From NCBI RefSeq assembly GCF_937770335.1, contig NZ_CALJHY010000004.1, positions 186,001-250,000 on the forward strand: 64,000 nt of DNA, read 5' to 3'. This document shows, piece after piece, positions 47,654 to 58,002 of the stretch (position 1 is the stretch's first letter; the number at the start of each line of letters is the position of its first letter). The notes below the pieces were generated by a model. It saw only the letters and a list, made by a program, of their open reading frames with translations. It did not search any database and was not told the DNA's origin. The DNA is from an uncultured Glaciecola sp. Lineage in GTDB: Bacteria > Pseudomonadota > Gammaproteobacteria > Enterobacterales > Alteromonadaceae. The translations under genes and the position numbers were made by a program.

Positions 47654-48946
47654 ATGAAAGTATTGGTTATTGGTGGTGGTGGTAGAGAACATGCATTGGC
47701 GTTTAAAGCGGCAGAATCAGCATTAGTCACCGACGTTTTCGTTGCGCCGGGCAATGCAGGTACTGCACTTGAACCTAAACTCACTAACGTTGATATAACA
47801 GCTGAAGATAACCAAGCATTATTAGATTTTGCGTTGTCTGAAAACATAGGATTAACGATTGTTGGTCCTGAAGGCCCTTTAGTTACTGGTATTGTTGATT
47901 TATTTAGATCTCATGACCTCGCTATTTTTGGTCCAACAAAAGGTGCAGCTCAGCTTGAAGGCTCAAAAGCATTTACTAAAGACTTTTTAGCTCGGCATAA
48001 AATTCCAACAGGCGATTACGATAATTTTACTGAAATAGAATCGGCTCTTGCCTATGTGCGAGAAAAAGGGGCTCCTATTGTAGTTAAAGCTGATGGCTTA
48101 GCGGCAGGAAAAGGCGTTATTGTGGCAATGACTTTGCGCCAAGCAGAAGATGCAATTAAAGACATGCTTGCTGATAATGTCTTTGGTGACGCTGGAAGTC
48201 GTGTAGTTATTGAAGAGTTTTTGGATGGTGAAGAGGCCAGTTTCATCGTAATGGTAGACGGTAAGAATATCCTCCCATTTGCTACCAGCCAAGACCACAA
48301 ACGCGCTTATAACAAAGACCAAGGTCCAAATACTGGGGGCATGGGAGCTTATTCTCCAGCACCGGTTGTGACTCCTGAAATTTTTGCGAGAGTGATGAAA
48401 GAAATCATCGAACCAACTGTAGTCGGGATGGCTGACGAGGGTAATCCTTACTCGGGCTTCCTATACGCAGGATTGATGATTGACGCCAGTGGCACACCAA
48501 AAATCATCGAATACAACTGTCGCTTTGGTGATCCAGAAACCCAGCCGATGATGCTGCGCTTGAAATCTGACTTAGTACAACTATGTATGCTTGCTTGTGA
48601 TCAACAGCTTGATCGCGCACAAATCGACTTTGACGAACGCGCTGCTGTGGGCGTTGTGCTAGCCGCTAAGGGTTATCCTGGCGCATATCCAAAAGGCGAC
48701 GAAATACACGGCTTAGACGATGCAGCAGCATTGCCAGGTAAGGTCTTCCATGCGGGTACTAAGATAGATGGCGATAAGATTGTAACGAACGGCGGTCGCG
48801 TTTTATGTGCAACAGGTTTAGGCAAAACCGTCACCGAAGCTCAGCAAAATGCCTACGCCTTAGTTGATGCTATCGACTGGCAAGGAGTCATGTTTAGAAC
48901 TGATATTGCTTACCGCGAAATTGCTCGTGAAAATAACGAGAACTGA
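47654..48946 (+). CDS. purD: Phosphoribosylamine-glycine ligase
   Basis: PurD (GAR synthetase) adds glycine to phosphoribosylamine in purine synthesis. The 430 residues have the standard ATP-grasp layout: VIGGGGREHALAFK at the N-terminus, GPTKGAAQLEGSKAF, KADGLAAGKGVIVA and EYNCRFGDPETQ. It follows purH as in enterobacteria. Confidence 0.98.
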   Translation: MKVLVIGGGGREHALAFKAAESALVTDVFVAPGNAGTALEPKLTNVDITAEDNQALLDFALSENIGLTIVGPEGPLVTGIVDLFRSHDLAIFGPTKGAAQLEGSKAFTKDFLARHKIPTGDYDNFTEIESALAYVREKGAPIVVKADGLAAGKGVIVAMTLRQAEDAIKDMLADNVFGDAGSRVVIEEFLDGEEASFIVMVDGKNILPFATSQDHKRAYNKDQGPNTGGMGAYSPAPVVTPEIFARVMKEIIEPTVVGMADEGNPYSGFLYAGLMIDASGTPKIIEYNCRFGDPETQPMMLRLKSDLVQLCMLACDQQLDRAQIDFDERAAVGVVLAAKGYPGAYPKGDEIHGLDDAAALPGKVFHAGTKIDGDKIVTNGGRVLCATGLGKTVTEAQQNAYALVDAIDWQGVMFRTDIAYREIARENNEN

Positions 48947-49011
48947 GAAACACCTTGACCGCCAGTTCATGGTTGCTTATAACTAGGGTAACTCAATTAC
49001 CCTAGAAGCCT

Positions 49012-49914
49012 ATGTCATTAAAACACCCTATTATTGCAATAACCGGTTCATCTGGAGCTGGCACCACCACAACGACGAATGCTATAAGACACATATTTCG
49101 GAACCTTAAGGTAAATTCGGCATCTGTTGGTGGTGATAGCTTTCATCGCTTTACGCGTCCGGAGATGGAAGTTGAGATCCGAAAAGCGCAGGAACAAGGT
49201 CGGCACATTAGCTACTTTGGCCCGCACGCTAACGATTTCGAATTATTAAGTAAGTTGTTTGTTGAATACGGCGATACCGGCAAAGGTCAGCACAGACAGT
49301 ACTTGCATAGCTTTGATGAAGCGGTGCCATTCAACCAAATGCCCGGCACTTTCACACCGTGGCAAGATTTGCCTGAAAATACTGATTTATTATTCTATGA
49401 AGGTTTGCACGGTGGCATTAAAACCGACGAGGTCGATGTTGCCTCTCGCGTTGACCTGTTAGTAGGCATGGTGCCTATCGTAAATTTAGAGTGGATCCAA
49501 AAAATTGTGCGTGACACTACTGACAGGGGGCACTCCCGTGATGCCGTTATGAGCAGTATTGTGCGTAGCCTCGATGATTATTTTCACTATATTACACCGC
49601 AGTTTTCACGCACTCACGTTAACTTTCAGCGAGTTCCTACGGTGGATACTTCAAACCCATTCAGCGCACGCGAAATTCCAACTCAGGATGAAAGTTTCGT
49701 TGTCGTTCGTTTTCGTCGTGAAATGAAAAGTGTCGACTACCCTTACCTTTTGAAAATGATTGATGGTGCATTTATGTCTCGTATCAATACCATTGTTGTA
49801 CCCGGCGGCAAGATGGGTCTTGCAATGGAATTAATTTTAACACCGCTTATTGAAGAATTACTCGACCAAAAAACGTCGAGCCGGTTATCAAATGGATTGG
49901 TTGGCAGAGAATAA
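49012..49914 (+). CDS. prkB: Phosphoribulokinase-like protein PrkB
   Basis: This 300-residue protein of the bacterial PrkB family is related to Calvin-cycle phosphoribulokinase but found in heterotrophs, where its substrate is not established. The P-loop is GSSGAGTTTTT (near 12-22), followed by GGDSFHRFTRPEME and DLLFYEGLHGG. No RuBisCO or other Calvin-cycle genes are present. It lies between purD and ompR. Confidence 0.93.
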   Translation: MSLKHPIIAITGSSGAGTTTTTNAIRHIFRNLKVNSASVGGDSFHRFTRPEMEVEIRKAQEQGRHISYFGPHANDFELLSKLFVEYGDTGKGQHRQYLHSFDEAVPFNQMPGTFTPWQDLPENTDLLFYEGLHGGIKTDEVDVASRVDLLVGMVPIVNLEWIQKIVRDTTDRGHSRDAVMSSIVRSLDDYFHYITPQFSRTHVNFQRVPTVDTSNPFSAREIPTQDESFVVVRFRREMKSVDYPYLLKMIDGAFMSRINTIVVPGGKMGLAMELILTPLIEELLDQKTSSRLSNGLVGRE

Positions 49915-49989
49915 ATAAATAAAAACTAAAATACGCACTCGGACAACAAGTTAGCTTAAACTTTAAGCTTTTTACTATTGTATAAAAAA

Positions 49990-50083
49990 TCGCAAAATGC
50001 TACCTTATTTGGGTAGTGAAGAAAAACAGCTAATCCTTTGATTGCGTGGGTTAGTTGTACCGCCGTTTTTCGGCGGTTTTTTT
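49990..50083 (+). ncRNA. Candidate small RNA with three stems
   Basis: Three consecutive hairpins lie in the prkB-ompR gap: CTACC/GGTAG (50000-50016), CAGCTAATCC/GGGTTAGTTG (50027-50057, with G-U pairs) and the terminator ACCGCCG/CGGCGGT with a U-run (50059-50083). A TATAAA element at 49981 could be the -10 of a short transcript. It may instead be a prkB 3' UTR. Confidence 0.4.
50059..50083 (+). terminator. Rho-independent terminator upstream of ompR
   Basis: ACCGCCG, a TTTTT loop, CGGCGGT and seven Ts: a strong terminator for prkB or for a small RNA ending here. Confidence 0.92.
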
Positions 50084-50240
50084 GTTTAAAATTTAATAAC
50101 GTTATTATTTTTCAAAAATAAAAAACTTATAATCGTATATCTGACATCATTTGTAACAATCATCATGCCATCCCCCCTTTTGACTTTACTCATTGATGAC
50201 ATATAGTGTGGGTAAATAAATAAAGAGTTGAGTGATATCG

Positions 50241-50966
50241 ATGGGCCAGGAAACCTCAAAGATTCTAGTTGTTGATGACGACATGCGTTTGCGTTCGTTG
50301 TTAGAGCGATATCTAATAGAGCAAGGCTATCAAGTCCGCACCGCTGCTAACAGTGAGCAAATGGATAGACTATTAGAGCGCGAAAACTTTCATTTGATGG
50401 TTTTAGATTTAATGCTACCTGATGAAGACGGTCTGTCTATTTGCAGAAGGTTACGCCAACAAGAAAACCAAATTCCCATCATCATGCTAACCGCAAAAGG
50501 CGATGAAGTGGACCGCATTATAGGCCTCGAAATGGGCGCCGATGATTACCTACCCAAACCTTTTAATCCCAGAGAATTGCTTGCCAGAGCAAAAGCGGTC
50601 TTGCGCCGTAAAACAACCGAAGCACCAGGAGCGCCCTCTCAGTCTGAGCAAATTGTTAGCTTTGGCAGTTACAAGCTCAATTTAGCCACCCGCGAAATGT
50701 TCGATAATGGAAAGCCATTAACACTCACCAGTGGTGAATTCGCGGTTTTAAAATCGTTAGTAAGTCATGCTCGCGAACCTCTTTCACGTGACAAATTAAT
50801 GAACTTAGCACGCGGAAGAGATTACAGTGCATTAGAAAGAAGTATTGATGTTCAGGTTTCTCGATTGCGCAGAATGCTAGAAGAAGACCCTGCTAACCCC
50901 CGTTATATTCAAACCGTTTGGGGATTGGGTTATGTATTCGTACCTGACGGCGATATAGAAGCCTAA
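50241..50966 (+). CDS. ompR: Response regulator OmpR
   Basis: This 241-residue osmoregulation response regulator has a receiver domain (about 5-120) with phosphoacceptor Asp56 in [11 protein letters not shown] and the Lys of LPKPFNP. The C-terminal winged helix (about 140-238) contains [19 protein letters not shown] and [11 protein letters not shown]. The ATG at 50241 is preferred over an in-frame GTG at 50232 because GAGTG sits at the right distance. It is 5 bp before envZ. Confidence 0.96.
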   Translation: MGQETSKILVVDDDMRLRSLLERYLIEQGYQVRTAANSEQMDRLLERENFHLMVLDLMLPDEDGLSICRRLRQQENQIPIIMLTAKGDEVDRIIGLEMGADDYLPKPFNPRELLARAKAVLRRKTTEAPGAPSQSEQIVSFGSYKLNLATREMFDNGKPLTLTSGEFAVLKSLVSHAREPLSRDKLMNLARGRDYSALERSIDVQVSRLRRMLEEDPANPRYIQTVWGLGYVFVPDGDIEA

Positions 50967-50971
50967 CTTAC

Positions 50972-52267
50972 ATGCGATTTCTCCCTAAAAGTACGTTTGG
51001 CCAAACGGTTGTCTTGATTGCAGGTTTGTTACTGATCAACCAAATTGTGACGTATTTATCGGTAATTAATTATTTTATTCGGCCTAGTTATCAGCAAATA
51101 AATTCTTTAGTTGCCACTCAAGTTGAGCAAATATTTTTACAAGGTCTCAATTCGCCTGATAATCCATTGCATGAAGAATTTGTGGAGTCTACTGGCACAC
51201 GTTTTCATACAACCGAAACGGCCATGCATGCCGGATTGCGTGACGCAACCTATTATCGTTTTATGTCCGATGATATTTCCAAGCAACTAGGGGGTAAAAC
51301 GGAGGTCAGAACCACTGGCGGGGCTAATTATTTAATTTGGATACGACCACCGCAAGACCCTAACATTTGGATCTCAATTCCAATGCAAGGTATTGACGAA
51401 AGCTACTTTTCACCACTCACCATCTACCTTATTGTCATCAGTATTTTAAGTGTTGCGGGCGGTTGGATATTTGTGAGGCGACTAAACAAGCCATTACAAG
51501 CACTCCAAAAAGCAGCTCACAAGGTCGGTAGAGGGCAATTTTCAGATCCATTGCCACTCGAAGGGAGCAGTGAAATGGTGGCAGTAACCAACGCGTTTAA
51601 TAAAATGTCACAAGGTATTCATCAATTAGAAAGTGATAGGGTATTAATGACCGCCGGGATTTCACACGATTTGCGAACGCCATTAACTCGCATCCGCTTG
51701 GCCAGTGAAATGTTGCCGGACAAACAGGATTGGGTGAAAGACGGTATTGAGCACGATATTGAAGACATGAATGCGATTATCGATCAGTTCATTGATTATG
51801 CCCGACAAGATCAACAAGAAGCTTCTGAAAACGTTGATCTAAACTATATTATTAAAGAGCTAATTCAAGGAAGATTACTAGAAAGTGACCACCATATTGA
51901 GCTGCAACTTGCAACGCTGCCTAGTGCAAGGTTGCGCGTTACTGGAATAAAGCGGGTACTCGAAAATTTAATCGAAAATGCCTTTAGATATGGTAGCAAA
52001 AATATTTGTATTAGCACCCACGTTGAGCATCAATCGAAGTCCTTGATTTGCAATATACGTGACTATGGTAAAGGTATTCCTGAATCGGATATTCCAAGAC
52101 TATTCGCGCCATTCGCACAAGGTGACAAAGCCCGCGGTTCGGTAGGTTCCGGACTTGGTCTTGCTATAACCAAACGCATCGTCGAAAGCCACGGCGGTAA
52201 AATGTTATTCATAAATCATGCTTCTGGTGGTCTTTCTGCTGGCTTTAGCCTTCCCTATAGTAACTAA
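50972..52267 (+). CDS. envZ: Sensor histidine kinase EnvZ
   Basis: This 431-residue inner-membrane kinase phosphorylates OmpR. A first helix (about 11-31), a periplasmic sensor domain (to about 145), a second helix (about 148-168) and HAMP (about 168-220) come first. HisKA has His232 in [12 protein letters not shown], and the HATPase domain has N-box [18 protein letters not shown] and GSGLGLAI. It follows ompR in the same operon. Confidence 0.96.
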   Translation: MRFLPKSTFGQTVVLIAGLLLINQIVTYLSVINYFIRPSYQQINSLVATQVEQIFLQGLNSPDNPLHEEFVESTGTRFHTTETAMHAGLRDATYYRFMSDDISKQLGGKTEVRTTGGANYLIWIRPPQDPNIWISIPMQGIDESYFSPLTIYLIVISILSVAGGWIFVRRLNKPLQALQKAAHKVGRGQFSDPLPLEGSSEMVAVTNAFNKMSQGIHQLESDRVLMTAGISHDLRTPLTRIRLASEMLPDKQDWVKDGIEHDIEDMNAIIDQFIDYARQDQQEASENVDLNYIIKELIQGRLLESDHHIELQLATLPSARLRVTGIKRVLENLIENAFRYGSKNICISTHVEHQSKSLICNIRDYGKGIPESDIPRLFAPFAQGDKARGSVGSGLGLAITKRIVESHGGKMLFINHASGGLSAGFSLPYSN

Positions 52268-52378
52268 CTCACGGTTTCTCACCAACTTACCTGATACTAA
52301 CCTATGCTTTAACAGCGCTCGTTTTACCGATTTATATTATGTTCAGCTTGCGCTTCTTTTTATTTGCGTTTTAGCGTC

Positions 52379-53326
52379 TTACTTTTTTGCCGGCTTAAAT
52401 TTTTTTATTACACTGAAAACGAGGACAACAAGGAGACCAGACAAGATACCAATAGCGCCATTAAGTGCAATACCCGTAAGCGAGCCTACTATGCTACCAA
52501 ATGTCGGGAATACAGATATTACATCCACCGAGTGCTCTACAAAATGATGCAGGAATGGCAATCCATGGGCTATGATACCGCCGCCCACTAAGAACATCGC
52601 TGCCGTACCTACTATCGTTAGCGTCCTCATTAGAATAGGAGCAAAGCGTAGCAATGCTCTGCCGCTCAAACGTTGAATTTTATCAAAACTCCCCGATACT
52701 GATTTACGTAAAAGGTACAAACCTAAATCATCGATTTTAACAATCAACGCTACAAACCCGTATACACCTGCCGTGAATAAAAAACTCATTAATGACAGCA
52801 CAGTAATTTGGGTTGTGAACGATTCGGTTTGAACTGTACCTAGAATAATGACAATTATCTCAGCACTCAGCACAAAGTCCGTGCGAATAGCACCTTTGAT
52901 TTTTTCTTTTTCAAGTACGACTAAGTTAATTGATGTATCGGCTAAGGCTTTCAGTTTTGCAGAATGGGCTTGCTCATCTTTGTGTGTACTTGCTGTAAAC
53001 TTATGAATTAGCTTTTCAACACCTTCAAAGCACAAGTATAAACCACCGATGATCAATAAATACATCACCATCCAAGGCGCAAAGTAACTGATAACCAAAG
53101 CACTCGGAACCAATATCAATTTATTTAGAAAAGACCCTTTTGCTACAGCCCAAACTACCGGAAGTTCACGTTCAGCTCTGACACCGGAAACTTGCTCCGC
53201 ATTTAAGGCCAGATCGTCCCCCAGTACACCAGCCGTTTTTTTTGCAGCTACTTTAGACAATATAGCAACGTCATCTAATACACTTGCAATATCATCCAAT
53301 AGCATGAGTAAACTTGCACCAGCCAT
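52379..53326 (-). CDS. DUF808 family membrane protein (YedI-like)
   Basis: This 315-residue inner-membrane protein of unknown function starts at the ATG at 53326 with AGGAGAAGG upstream (an in-frame start at 53356 is rejected). SLLMLLDDIASVLDDVAILSKVAAKKTAGVLGDDLALNA is the family hallmark at residues 5-43, followed by about six membrane helices. It is convergent with envZ. Confidence 0.9.
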   Translation of the reverse strand: MAGASLLMLLDDIASVLDDVAILSKVAAKKTAGVLGDDLALNAEQVSGVRAERELPVVWAVAKGSFLNKLILVPSALVISYFAPWMVMYLLIIGGLYLCFEGVEKLIHKFTASTHKDEQAHSAKLKALADTSINLVVLEKEKIKGAIRTDFVLSAEIIVIILGTVQTESFTTQITVLSLMSFLFTAGVYGFVALIVKIDDLGLYLLRKSVSGSFDKIQRLSGRALLRFAPILMRTLTIVGTAAMFLVGGGIIAHGLPFLHHFVEHSVDVISVFPTFGSIVGSLTGIALNGAIGILSGLLVVLVFSVIKKFKPAKK

Positions 53327-53442
53327 AATCCTTCTCCTAAATAAGTTGCTGGCCATCTAAAATCGCTAGCAAGCATTCATGCATTATAGCTAGTACCCAC
53401 GTAAGAGAATACTTAGTTAACTAAATACACAGTAACCTACGA

Positions 53443-54339
53443 TTAATGTCTTTGTTCATCAATAACCACGTTGTCGGCATGAATATTTTCAACATCAATA
53501 GCATCGAAACGGTATTCTGCATGACAAAATTGGCAGTTCATCACAACGGCACTCTCCTGCGCGACAATTTCTAGCAAATCAGCTTTCGATACATTTTGTA
53601 AGGCAATAGCACTGCGCTTTTTTGAACAATCACAACTGAAAGTCACCGGTTGAGGATCGAACAAACGTATTGTCTCTTCGTGGTACAAGCGATGTAGAAT
53701 ATCTTCTGTTGGCAAACTGAATAGCTCTTCAATTTTTAGCGTATTCATCAGATGGCCTAAGTGCTCAAAATCAGGGTTTTCGGCTGCTTGAGATGTCTCA
53801 CTACTTTGCGGCACGACTTGCAACAACATACCACCGGCAACTGCGCCGTTGTCATCACGTTGTGTGTGCAAGGTCACCTTTGTAAGGAGTTGTTCCGATT
53901 GGAAAAAATAGTCTTCTAAGCATTCGGCTAATGTCGGTTTATCCAGCGCAACAATACCTTGGTAACGTTCGCCATCTTTGGGCGCGAGCGTAATAGCCAA
54001 ATAACCTTTTTTGAACAAATCAGCAAAGCTAGAAGGCAACTTAAATTCTTCGTTCCAGCGAGCAACGCCGCGAAGTTTTTGGTCGTGAGTGCCATTAACA
54101 ACAACATATTTAACCAAGCCTTCACTTTGAATTTGCAGAGACACTTCGCCTTCAAATTTTAGCGTTGCAGACAATAAACATGCTGCAGCCATCATTTCAC
54201 CCAAAAGATTTTGGATCATTGGAGGGTAATGATACGAGTCCAAAATGCCCTGATAACTATCGCACAATTTGACTAACTCGCCGCGCACATTGCGGTCTTC
54301 GAATAAGAATCTATCTAACTGGTCTTGCTTAACTGTCAT
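53443..54339 (-). CDS. hslO: Redox-regulated chaperone Hsp33
   Basis: Hsp33 is a holdase activated by oxidation. The 298 residues include the core domain (DRFLFEDRNVRGELVKL at the start) and the zinc switch CDC (near 236-238) and CQFC (near 269-272). It lies 26 bp downstream of hslR, the usual hslR-hslO pair. Confidence 0.97.
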   Translation of the reverse strand: MTVKQDQLDRFLFEDRNVRGELVKLCDSYQGILDSYHYPPMIQNLLGEMMAAACLLSATLKFEGEVSLQIQSEGLVKYVVVNGTHDQKLRGVARWNEEFKLPSSFADLFKKGYLAITLAPKDGERYQGIVALDKPTLAECLEDYFFQSEQLLTKVTLHTQRDDNGAVAGGMLLQVVPQSSETSQAAENPDFEHLGHLMNTLKIEELFSLPTEDILHRLYHEETIRLFDPQPVTFSCDCSKKRSAIALQNVSKADLLEIVAQESAVVMNCQFCHAEYRFDAIDVENIHADNVVIDEQRH

Positions 54340-54365
54340 AAATCTCTACCTAACTGATAATATAT

Positions 54366-54818
54366 TTATTGATGTTTAAATTGAATAATTTGTCGACGCT
54401 GCTTTTTATCTGGCCGACCGTCCGGTTTTGGGCTATAAAAAACACTTAATTTTCGGGCTGCTGCATTCTTTTCACGGAGCGCAATGCTCTCTGTCGTTTC
54501 TGCATAAAGTAATTGCGCCAATGGTGCGCTTCTGCGTTGTCCAGCAACCTCTGTAACTATCACCGTTTTTAGGTCAACACCAACTGGAATTTGGATTATT
54601 GCGCCCAACTCTACCAACTTACTGGATTTTGAACGCTGTTTATTATACTGAACCTTACCCGATTGCACTAATGCTCTAGCAATCGCTCTTGTTTTGCAAA
54701 ACCGCGCAGCCCATAACCATTTATCAATTCGCACATTGTTGGCATCTTGATCCGCCGCAACTGAATTATTTTGATTGGCGTTTTTCTTGTTTGTATTTGC
54801 ACTATTTTGTTTTTTCAT
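54366..54818 (-). CDS. hslR: Heat shock protein Hsp15 (S4 domain)
   Basis: This 150-residue RNA-binding protein rescues stalled 50S subunits carrying nascent chains. The S4 domain is VRIDKWLWAARFCKTRAIARALVQSGKV (near 28-55). A poly-Asn/Lys N-terminal extension of about 27 residues precedes it, and a basic tail follows. First gene of hslR-hslO. Confidence 0.95.
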   Translation of the reverse strand: MKKQNSANTNKKNANQNNSVAADQDANNVRIDKWLWAARFCKTRAIARALVQSGKVQYNKQRSKSSKLVELGAIIQIPVGVDLKTVIVTEVAGQRRSAPLAQLLYAETTESIALREKNAAARKLSVFYSPKPDGRPDKKQRRQIIQFKHQ

Positions 54819-54906
54819 TGTCTTCTAGCTGTAACCAGTTATTTTTAATTATAAAAAATTGTATCTCTTATGCCCTTAGCTATTGTTCACACCCGTGTGA
54901 CTAGAT

Positions 54907-55905
54907 ATGATGGGCGAAGCTAAAATTAATAATATTAATATTACCGAGAAAATGACAGCAACCAATTTATCATTGCAAAGCGTATTAAGGGCTTATAGTC
55001 AGCACCGAAACAAAATCATTCTTGTGGTCGTTGTGCTGCTCTCGCTGTATCTTATCGCGTTCGCAGCCGAGCTCACTTGGCGACTTATCCCTCAACCTGA
55101 AACATCGCAAACAAATCAGGTTGATAATGTTAACACTGCGCCGGCGCAATCGACATCACGATTGGATATATCGCCACTGATCAAACTAAATTTATTTGGT
55201 AACCCTAAAGCTAAAGCGTTGGCTAGCGCAGCTGCTGAGATTACCGATGCACCCGAGACTCAATTAAACCTCACACTAACCGGTGTCGTTTCAACCGGAG
55301 ATCCTAAAGTGGGGGCAGCGGTGGTGGAAAACAATGGGAAACAAAATACTTATGGGGTGGGTGATAAAATTGATGGCACCAATGCCATGTTAGACGAACT
55401 CTATATCGACCGCGTCATTATCAAAAACCGGCTGACCCGCGAAACACTCATGTTAGACGGCATTGATTTTGATGAAGCAAATCAAACTCGGAAACAGGAG
55501 TATCGTCAAGACGCAGAGGAATTTCAAACATCACAAGGCCCCATTGCGCTGCGAGCGCCAGAACGTGATCCAGAGCGCTTGGCTACTAGCGCCCGAGAAA
55601 TGCGCGAGCAAATCAGCGAGTCACCTACCAGCTTCACTGACTTTATTGCTATTTCGCCTCAGACATCTAATGGGCAGTTAATTGGCTACCAAGTTTCACC
55701 CGGCAAACAGCCTGAGTTCTTCCGTGATGTAGGATTACGCTCAGGTGATATTATTACACAAATTAATGGATTAGATTTATCTGATCCAGCACAATCATTA
55801 GAAGCAATTAGCGTTCTTAGAGAAGCACAATCTCTTCAATTAGAAGTGCTCAGAGGCGATGACGCTTTGTCACTAGATATCGACATTCCGTCGTCTGAAG
55901 AATAA
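54907..55905 (+). CDS. gspC: Type II secretion protein GspC
   Basis: GspC links the inner-membrane platform to the secretin. The 332 residues comprise a short cytoplasmic part, a membrane helix (about 37-55), a homology region (about 115-190, LNLTLTGVVSTGDPKVGAAVV) and a C-terminal PDZ domain (about 250-330). An in-frame ATG at 54952 would remove 15 residues and neither start has a strong ribosome site. First gene of the gsp operon. Confidence 0.93.
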   Translation: MMGEAKINNINITEKMTATNLSLQSVLRAYSQHRNKIILVVVVLLSLYLIAFAAELTWRLIPQPETSQTNQVDNVNTAPAQSTSRLDISPLIKLNLFGNPKAKALASAAAEITDAPETQLNLTLTGVVSTGDPKVGAAVVENNGKQNTYGVGDKIDGTNAMLDELYIDRVIIKNRLTRETLMLDGIDFDEANQTRKQEYRQDAEEFQTSQGPIALRAPERDPERLATSAREMREQISESPTSFTDFIAISPQTSNGQLIGYQVSPGKQPEFFRDVGLRSGDIITQINGLDLSDPAQSLEAISVLREAQSLQLEVLRGDDALSLDIDIPSSEE

Positions 55906-55921
55906 TTATAAGGGTCGTATT

Positions 55922-58000
55922 ATGAGGCAGGTCAGCCAAAGAACCACCAGCATTAGTCAATTTTTGAAGACAACTGCTATTGCCGCAAGTATAGCAACTA
56001 CCTTATTTATCACGGGAAGTGCTTACGCAACGGAATATAGTCCGAATTTTAAAAATACCGAAATTACCGAATTTATTAATATTGTAGGAAAAAACCTACA
56101 ACGCACGATTATCGTTGATCCTAATGTGCGCGGTAAAATAACCGTTCGTAGCTATGACCTATTGACCGAAGAGCAATACTATCAATTTTTCATGAACGTG
56201 CTGCAGGTATACGACTTTGCCGTCGTTGAGATGCCGAGCGGCATACTCAAGATAGTGCGCTCGAAAGACGCAAAAACGTCAAATATCCCTGTTGTCGATG
56301 GTGATATTCTCAAGGGCGATGAAATGATTACGCGCGTACTTCCTGTCTACAATGTACCGGTGCGTGAGCTTGCTCCTATTCTTCGTCAATTGAACGACCA
56401 AGCAGGCGGCGGTAACGTAGTGAGCCATGACCCATCAAATGTAATGATGCTGACTGGACGCGCTGCGGTAGTAAATCGTTTGGTAAAAATTATCGAAAGC
56501 GTTGACCGCGCCGGCGATGAAGAAGTAGAGGTAATCAAACTTAAACATGCATCGGCAACCGAAATGGTGCGTATCATTGAAAGTATTAATAAGTCTCAAG
56601 GTAAGTCAGCCGGAGGCGTTGGAAAGTCAGACCCTCGTGTCGTAGCTGATGACCGCACAAACAGCATCATTGTCAGCGGTGATATTAAAGCACGTCAACG
56701 CTTAATTAACCTTGTTAGCCGCATGGACCAAGAATTAGAAACCAACGGTAATACGCGTGTTATTAATTTAAATTATGCGAAAGCGGAAGATTTAGTCAAC
56801 GTATTACAAGGCGTTAGTGCTGGTATACAGGCTGAAAGCCAAGGCGGCACCACAACCCAGCGTCGCGGTGGCAACAGCAATCGTGATATCAGTATTGATT
56901 CGCATCAGGATTCTAACTCGTTGGTCATCACCGCGGAGCCGGATATGATGCGCTCACTTGAAGACGTTATCCGTCAGCTTGATGTGCGCCGAGCACAAGT
57001 GCAAGTTGAAGCTATTATTGTTGAAGTATTCGAAGGTGACGGCACCACATTAGGCGTGCAGTGGGTATCTGAAGAAGGTGGCGGTACTCAATTTACTAAT
57101 GGTGTAATTGGTGTTGGTTCATTAGGTGTTGCTTTACGTGAAGCAGAAGATACCGAAATTAGAGGTAGTCAAACAACAGCAAACGGCGTTGTTGTGCCAA
57201 CTACTACGACCGTAGAAGGTAACTTAACACCAATAGCAGCCTTACTTGGCGGCGCTAATGGCCTGCTTGCTGGCATTGTTAAAGATGGTTGGGGCGCAGT
57301 TGTCCAAGCGGTAAGCACCGACACTAATTCCAATATACTAGCAACACCGCATTTGACCACGATGGATAACGAGGAAGCCTTTTTCATTGTCGGTCAAGAA
57401 GTGCCTATTATCACAGGCTCTACAACCGGTTCTAACAATGGCAATCCATTCCAGCAAGTTGAACGACAAGACGTTGGTATTAAACTTAAAGTTACCCCTC
57501 AGATTAACGAAGGTGACGCCATTCAATTACAAATAGAACAGGAAGTCTCCAGTGTATCCGGTGCAACTTCAGTTGATATTTCAATTAATAAACGTGAAAT
57601 CAAAACTACCGTTATTGTTGATGATGGCGGCACAATCGTGCTCGGAGGCTTGATTGATGAAGACGTTCAAGAAAGTATTTCTAAAGTGCCTTTATTGGGT
57701 GATATACCATTTCTTGGTCATTTGTTTAAATCGACAACAGTAAGTAAACGCAAACGTAATTTGATGGTGTTCATTCGACCTACGATTATACGTGACGGTA
57801 TTACGTCGAATAAAATCAGTTTACAAAAATATAACTATATTCGAGCACAACAATTAATGCGTCAGTCTGAAGGTGTGCCGTTAATGCCATTTGCTGAGGG
57901 CCCTTCATTGCCAGAATGGAATGATGCAATGACTTTACCTCCGTCTTTTGATCAATACTTGACCGACGAAGAAAAGAAAGCCAAAGAAGGTAACGATTAG
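55922..58000 (+). CDS. gspD: Type II secretion secretin GspD
   Basis: GspD forms the outer-membrane channel. The 692 residues have a signal peptide (to about 37), N0-N3 domains (about 40-330) and a secretin core (about 350-640) containing [14 protein letters not shown] and [28 protein letters not shown]. The C-terminal S-domain is where a pilotin would bind. It lies 16 bp after gspC and 2 bp before gspE. Confidence 0.97.
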   Translation: MRQVSQRTTSISQFLKTTAIAASIATTLFITGSAYATEYSPNFKNTEITEFINIVGKNLQRTIIVDPNVRGKITVRSYDLLTEEQYYQFFMNVLQVYDFAVVEMPSGILKIVRSKDAKTSNIPVVDGDILKGDEMITRVLPVYNVPVRELAPILRQLNDQAGGGNVVSHDPSNVMMLTGRAAVVNRLVKIIESVDRAGDEEVEVIKLKHASATEMVRIIESINKSQGKSAGGVGKSDPRVVADDRTNSIIVSGDIKARQRLINLVSRMDQELETNGNTRVINLNYAKAEDLVNVLQGVSAGIQAESQGGTTTQRRGGNSNRDISIDSHQDSNSLVITAEPDMMRSLEDVIRQLDVRRAQVQVEAIIVEVFEGDGTTLGVQWVSEEGGGTQFTNGVIGVGSLGVALREAEDTEIRGSQTTANGVVVPTTTTVEGNLTPIAALLGGANGLLAGIVKDGWGAVVQAVSTDTNSNILATPHLTTMDNEEAFFIVGQEVPIITGSTTGSNNGNPFQQVERQDVGIKLKVTPQINEGDAIQLQIEQEVSSVSGATSVDISINKREIKTTVIVDDGGTIVLGGLIDEDVQESISKVPLLGDIPFLGHLFKSTTVSKRKRNLMVFIRPTIIRDGITSNKISLQKYNYIRAQQLMRQSEGVPLMPFAEGPSLPEWNDAMTLPPSFDQYLTDEEKKAKEGND

Positions 58001-58002
58001 CG

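Noticed and set aside
49012-49914. Evidence for carbon fixation from phosphoribulokinase
   Set aside because: PrkB-type proteins are common in heterotrophs and no RuBisCO or Calvin-cycle partners are in the window.
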